Source of the DNA: CAITNQ01 sp041661365
GTDB lineage: Bacteria; Latescibacterota; UBA2968; UBA8231
Length of the DNA stretch: 8,110 nt
NCBI GenBank assembly: GCA_041661365.1
Contig: JBAZUN010000274.1
Span: forward strand, 1 to 8,110
Direction of reading: 5' to 3'
The position numbers and the translations under genes are program-made. Every line of letters starts with the position of its first letter. The first letter of the stretch is position 1. Shown piece by piece: positions 6,279-8,110 of the stretch. The notes under the pieces were generated by a model. That model searched no databases and had not been told where the DNA came from. It was given only the letters and a program-made list of their open reading frames with translations.

Positions 6279-8032
6279 ACCGGCGTCCGTGGGTCGGGCT
6301 CGTGGTCCTCGTCGGTCTGACCGTGCTCCCGTACCTCGCCTTCCTCAACCATCCCTTCCACTACGACGACTTCCACTCCATCGTCGAGAATCCGCACGTC
6401 CGCACCTGGGCCAATCTCCCCGGGTTCTTCACCGACGCGGGGATGTTCTCCAGCGATCCCCGCAGCGCCATGTACCGGCCCCTGGTCCTGGTGAGCTACG
6501 CCTTGAACCACGCGCTCAGCGGATACCGGGCCTGGTCCTATCACGCCCTCAATCTGCTGGTCCATCTGGCGGCCGTGGGCCTGGTCTTCGTCCTGGGCCG
6601 AAGGGTGAGTGGGGATGGGGGCACTGGTCTGGTCGCCGCCGCCTTCTTCGCCCTGCACCCGGCCAACGGCGAGGTGGTCAACTACATCAGCAGCCGCTCC
6701 GAGTCGCTCGGCGCGGTCTTCCTCCTCGCCGGTCTGCTCGCCTACGATTGCGGGATTGCGGCCGACCGCGATCGGATCTGGTGGCGTCTCGCTGGACTGA
6801 CGGCCTTCGCGGCCTCGCTCCTGGCCAAGTCGGTCGGGATCGTCCTGCTGCCGCTGCTGGTCTTCTGGGAGATCGGTCGAGGGTACGAGGGGGGACGCGC
6901 GCTATTGCTCCGGATCGGTCGCCGGCAGTGGCCCTTCTGGCTGGTGGGGCTGGCCTACCTGCTGTTCACGCGCCGGCTCCTGACCCAGGCTCTGGTCGAG
7001 CAGCCGGTCCGGTCGCTCGACGTCCAGTTGCTGACCCAGGTCAAGGCCCTGGTCTACTACGGCATCCTGCTGGTGATGCCGGTCGATCTCAGCGTCGATC
7101 ACCAGTTCGTCCTGGCCCTGGCCTGGTGGCAGCCGGTGGTGCTGTTGTCCGCGCTCCTGCTCGCCTCGCTGGCGTGGCTCGGTTGGCGCGGTCGCCATCG
7201 TCTGCCGCTCGGTCTGGTCTGGCTGGCCTGGCCGGTGGTGGTCCTGCTGCCGACGATCGTGGTGCCGTTGAACGTGCTGGTCAACGAGCACCGGCTCTAC
7301 CTGCCCACGGTCGCCCTGGCCGTGAGCCTTGGGCTTTTCTGGCGCGCTCGGGGCGACGGGTGGGGTCGTGCCGGGCTCCTGATGGGAGGGGTGTGGCTCC
7401 TCCTCTTCGCGATCCTCGCCGGACAGCGGACCCAAGTCTGGCGCTCCGAGTCCAGCCTGTGGGCCGATGCCCTGGAGAAGGGTCCCCTGATGCCGCGGCC
7501 CCGGATCGAGCTGGCCGACCGGCTCAAGGAGGAGGGAAGGCACGAGGCGGCAATGGCCGAGTACCAACGGGCCCTGACCGCGTACCCCGAGGCCCTGAGC
7601 CCGCTGGACCGGGTGGTCGCGTACAACAACCTGGGCGCCACCTGCCTGGCCGCTGGCCGGTTCGTCGAGGCGGTGAAGGCCTACCAGCAGGCCCTGTCGC
7701 TCGACCCGGAGTATGCCCCGGCCCGACAGAGCCTGGATGGGCTGCTGGCCCTGCGGCAGACCGAGCGCAACCCGGCGGCGGAGCGGCTGCGCAAGGAGGG
7801 GCTCCATCGCCTGATCGCCGGCGATCTCGAGGGGGCGCGGCTGCGGCTCGAGGAATCCCTCCAGGTCCAGAACGACCCGCAGACCTGGATGGCGCTGGCC
7901 CTGGTACACGAGCGGCGCGGGGACCGGCAGGCCGCGCTTCAGGCCTACCAGGCCGTGGCCGTGGTGGGGCGAGGGGAGGCGTACGCGCAGACCGCCGAGG
8001 AGAAGGTCCGTGCCCTGGCCACGCCCCGCTGA
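6275..8032 (+). CDS. TMTC-like multi-pass membrane protein with C-terminal TPRs (putative GT-C glycosyltransferase)
   Basis: 585 residues. After a cytoplasmic MNRR, about ten hydrophobic segments fill residues 7-383 (for example 7-25, 92-110, 173-198, 283-303, 310-332, 365-383). The first outer loop has HYDDFHSIVENPHV at 29-42, the DD signature of GT-C enzymes, followed by MYRPLVLVSYALNHAL at 66-81. HPANGEVVNYISSRSESL (128-145) and NEHRLYLP (337-344) match conserved TMTC/O-mannosyltransferase-like loops. About four TPR units follow: 407-440, 446-480 (the most canonical, YNNLGATCLAAGRF), 502-533 and 535-561. Eukaryotic TMTCs O-mannosylate cadherins. Bacterial relatives with this layout are common but poorly characterised; transfer from a polyprenyl-linked sugar on the outer face is inferred. 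ATG 6275 is the only start available: upstream in frame there is a stop at 6209 and no start codon between. It lacks a Shine-Dalgarno sequence and follows a hairpin, so its translation may depend on coupling. Confidence 0.85.
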   Translation: MNRRPWVGLVVLVGLTVLPYLAFLNHPFHYDDFHSIVENPHVRTWANLPGFFTDAGMFSSDPRSAMYRPLVLVSYALNHALSGYRAWSYHALNLLVHLAAVGLVFVLGRRVSGDGGTGLVAAAFFALHPANGEVVNYISSRSESLGAVFLLAGLLAYDCGIAADRDRIWWRLAGLTAFAASLLAKSVGIVLLPLLVFWEIGRGYEGGRALLLRIGRRQWPFWLVGLAYLLFTRRLLTQALVEQPVRSLDVQLLTQVKALVYYGILLVMPVDLSVDHQFVLALAWWQPVVLLSALLLASLAWLGWRGRHRLPLGLVWLAWPVVVLLPTIVVPLNVLVNEHRLYLPTVALAVSLGLFWRARGDGWGRAGLLMGGVWLLLFAILAGQRTQVWRSESSLWADALEKGPLMPRPRIELADRLKEEGRHEAAMAEYQRALTAYPEALSPLDRVVAYNNLGATCLAAGRFVEAVKAYQQALSLDPEYAPARQSLDGLLALRQTERNPAAERLRKEGLHRLIAGDLEGARLRLEESLQVQNDPQTWMALALVHERRGDRQAALQAYQAVAVVGRGEAYAQTAEEKVRALATPR

Positions 8033-8110
8033 TCCCATCGAGAATTCGTGCCCGGCCGATGCCGGTCGGGGAGGTCCGGCGGCCTGGCGGGTGGCGGCAG
8101 TGGTCCTGGG
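8010..8110 (+). CDS. Possible 5' end of a further gene, truncated by the window
   Basis: GTG at 8010 overlaps the TMTC-like gene by 23 bases and has GGAG at 7999-8002, seven bases upstream. The frame stays open to the window end and finishes in a hydrophobic run (RVAAVVLG), which could be the start of a membrane segment. Two other starts remain possible: ATG 8059 and GTG 8048, in the other two frames, each with a weaker ribosome site. No family can be named from about 34 codons. Confidence 0.35.
   Translation, partial: MPWPRPADPIENSCPADAGRGGPAAWRVAAVVL

Noticed and set aside
4381..6348. Long minus-strand open frame opposite the radical SAM gene
   Set aside because: Its translation is rich in Pro, Gly, Gln, His and Arg with no motif, and it lies opposite a gene with complete family motifs. 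Long antisense frames are expected at this GC content.
8050..8064. CCGGC/GCCGG hairpin after the last complete gene
   Set aside because: Only five pairs and no following T-run; not a convincing terminator.

Overview
This is a high-GC window (visibly G+C-rich throughout, with strong third-position G/C bias). It has one strand of tightly packed genes, no RNA genes, no mobile-element remnants and no CRISPR. The proteins are typical of a bacterial polysaccharide or envelope-glycan locus. The organism cannot be named from sequence alone. High GC, GTG/TTG starts and a TMTC-like membrane/TPR protein would fit several GC-rich Gram-negative lineages (for example Myxococcota/Desulfobacterota-like or Planctomycetes-like groups), but this is inference.

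Layout, all on the + strand. (1) 1-1347: asparagine-synthase-type amidotransferase/amide ligase, its N-terminus cut by the window edge. (2) 1340-2494: CapA-family metallophosphatase-fold protein. (3) 2491-3522: class I SAM methyltransferase starting at TTG. (4) 3516-4724: GT4-type glycosyltransferase starting at GTG. (5) 4717-6222: radical SAM enzyme with an N-terminal cobalamin-binding-like domain. (6) 6219-6278: possible 19-codon relay ORF. (7) 6275-8032: TMTC-like multi-pass membrane protein with C-terminal TPRs. (8) 8010 to the window end: possible start of a further gene.

The first five genes overlap their neighbours by 4 to 8 bases, and genes 2 to 5 have Shine-Dalgarno-like sequences inside the preceding gene. 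They are therefore almost certainly one transcription unit with translational coupling. No promoter or terminator is visible, so the operon begins upstream and probably continues downstream. The only gap between the six main genes is 52 bases (6223-6274). It contains a GC-rich hairpin and is spanned by the 19-codon ORF, which overlaps the genes on both sides by ATGA.

A working model, which is inference: the glycosyltransferase builds part of a surface glycan or glycoconjugate. The AsnB-like enzyme forms an amide on it (as WbpS-type enzymes do on uronic acids), and the methyltransferase and the radical SAM enzyme decorate it. CapA would act in assembly or anchoring, and the GT-C/TPR membrane protein would transfer sugar on the outer face of the membrane. 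No exact known pathway is recognised, and the substrate of the radical SAM enzyme is the main unknown.
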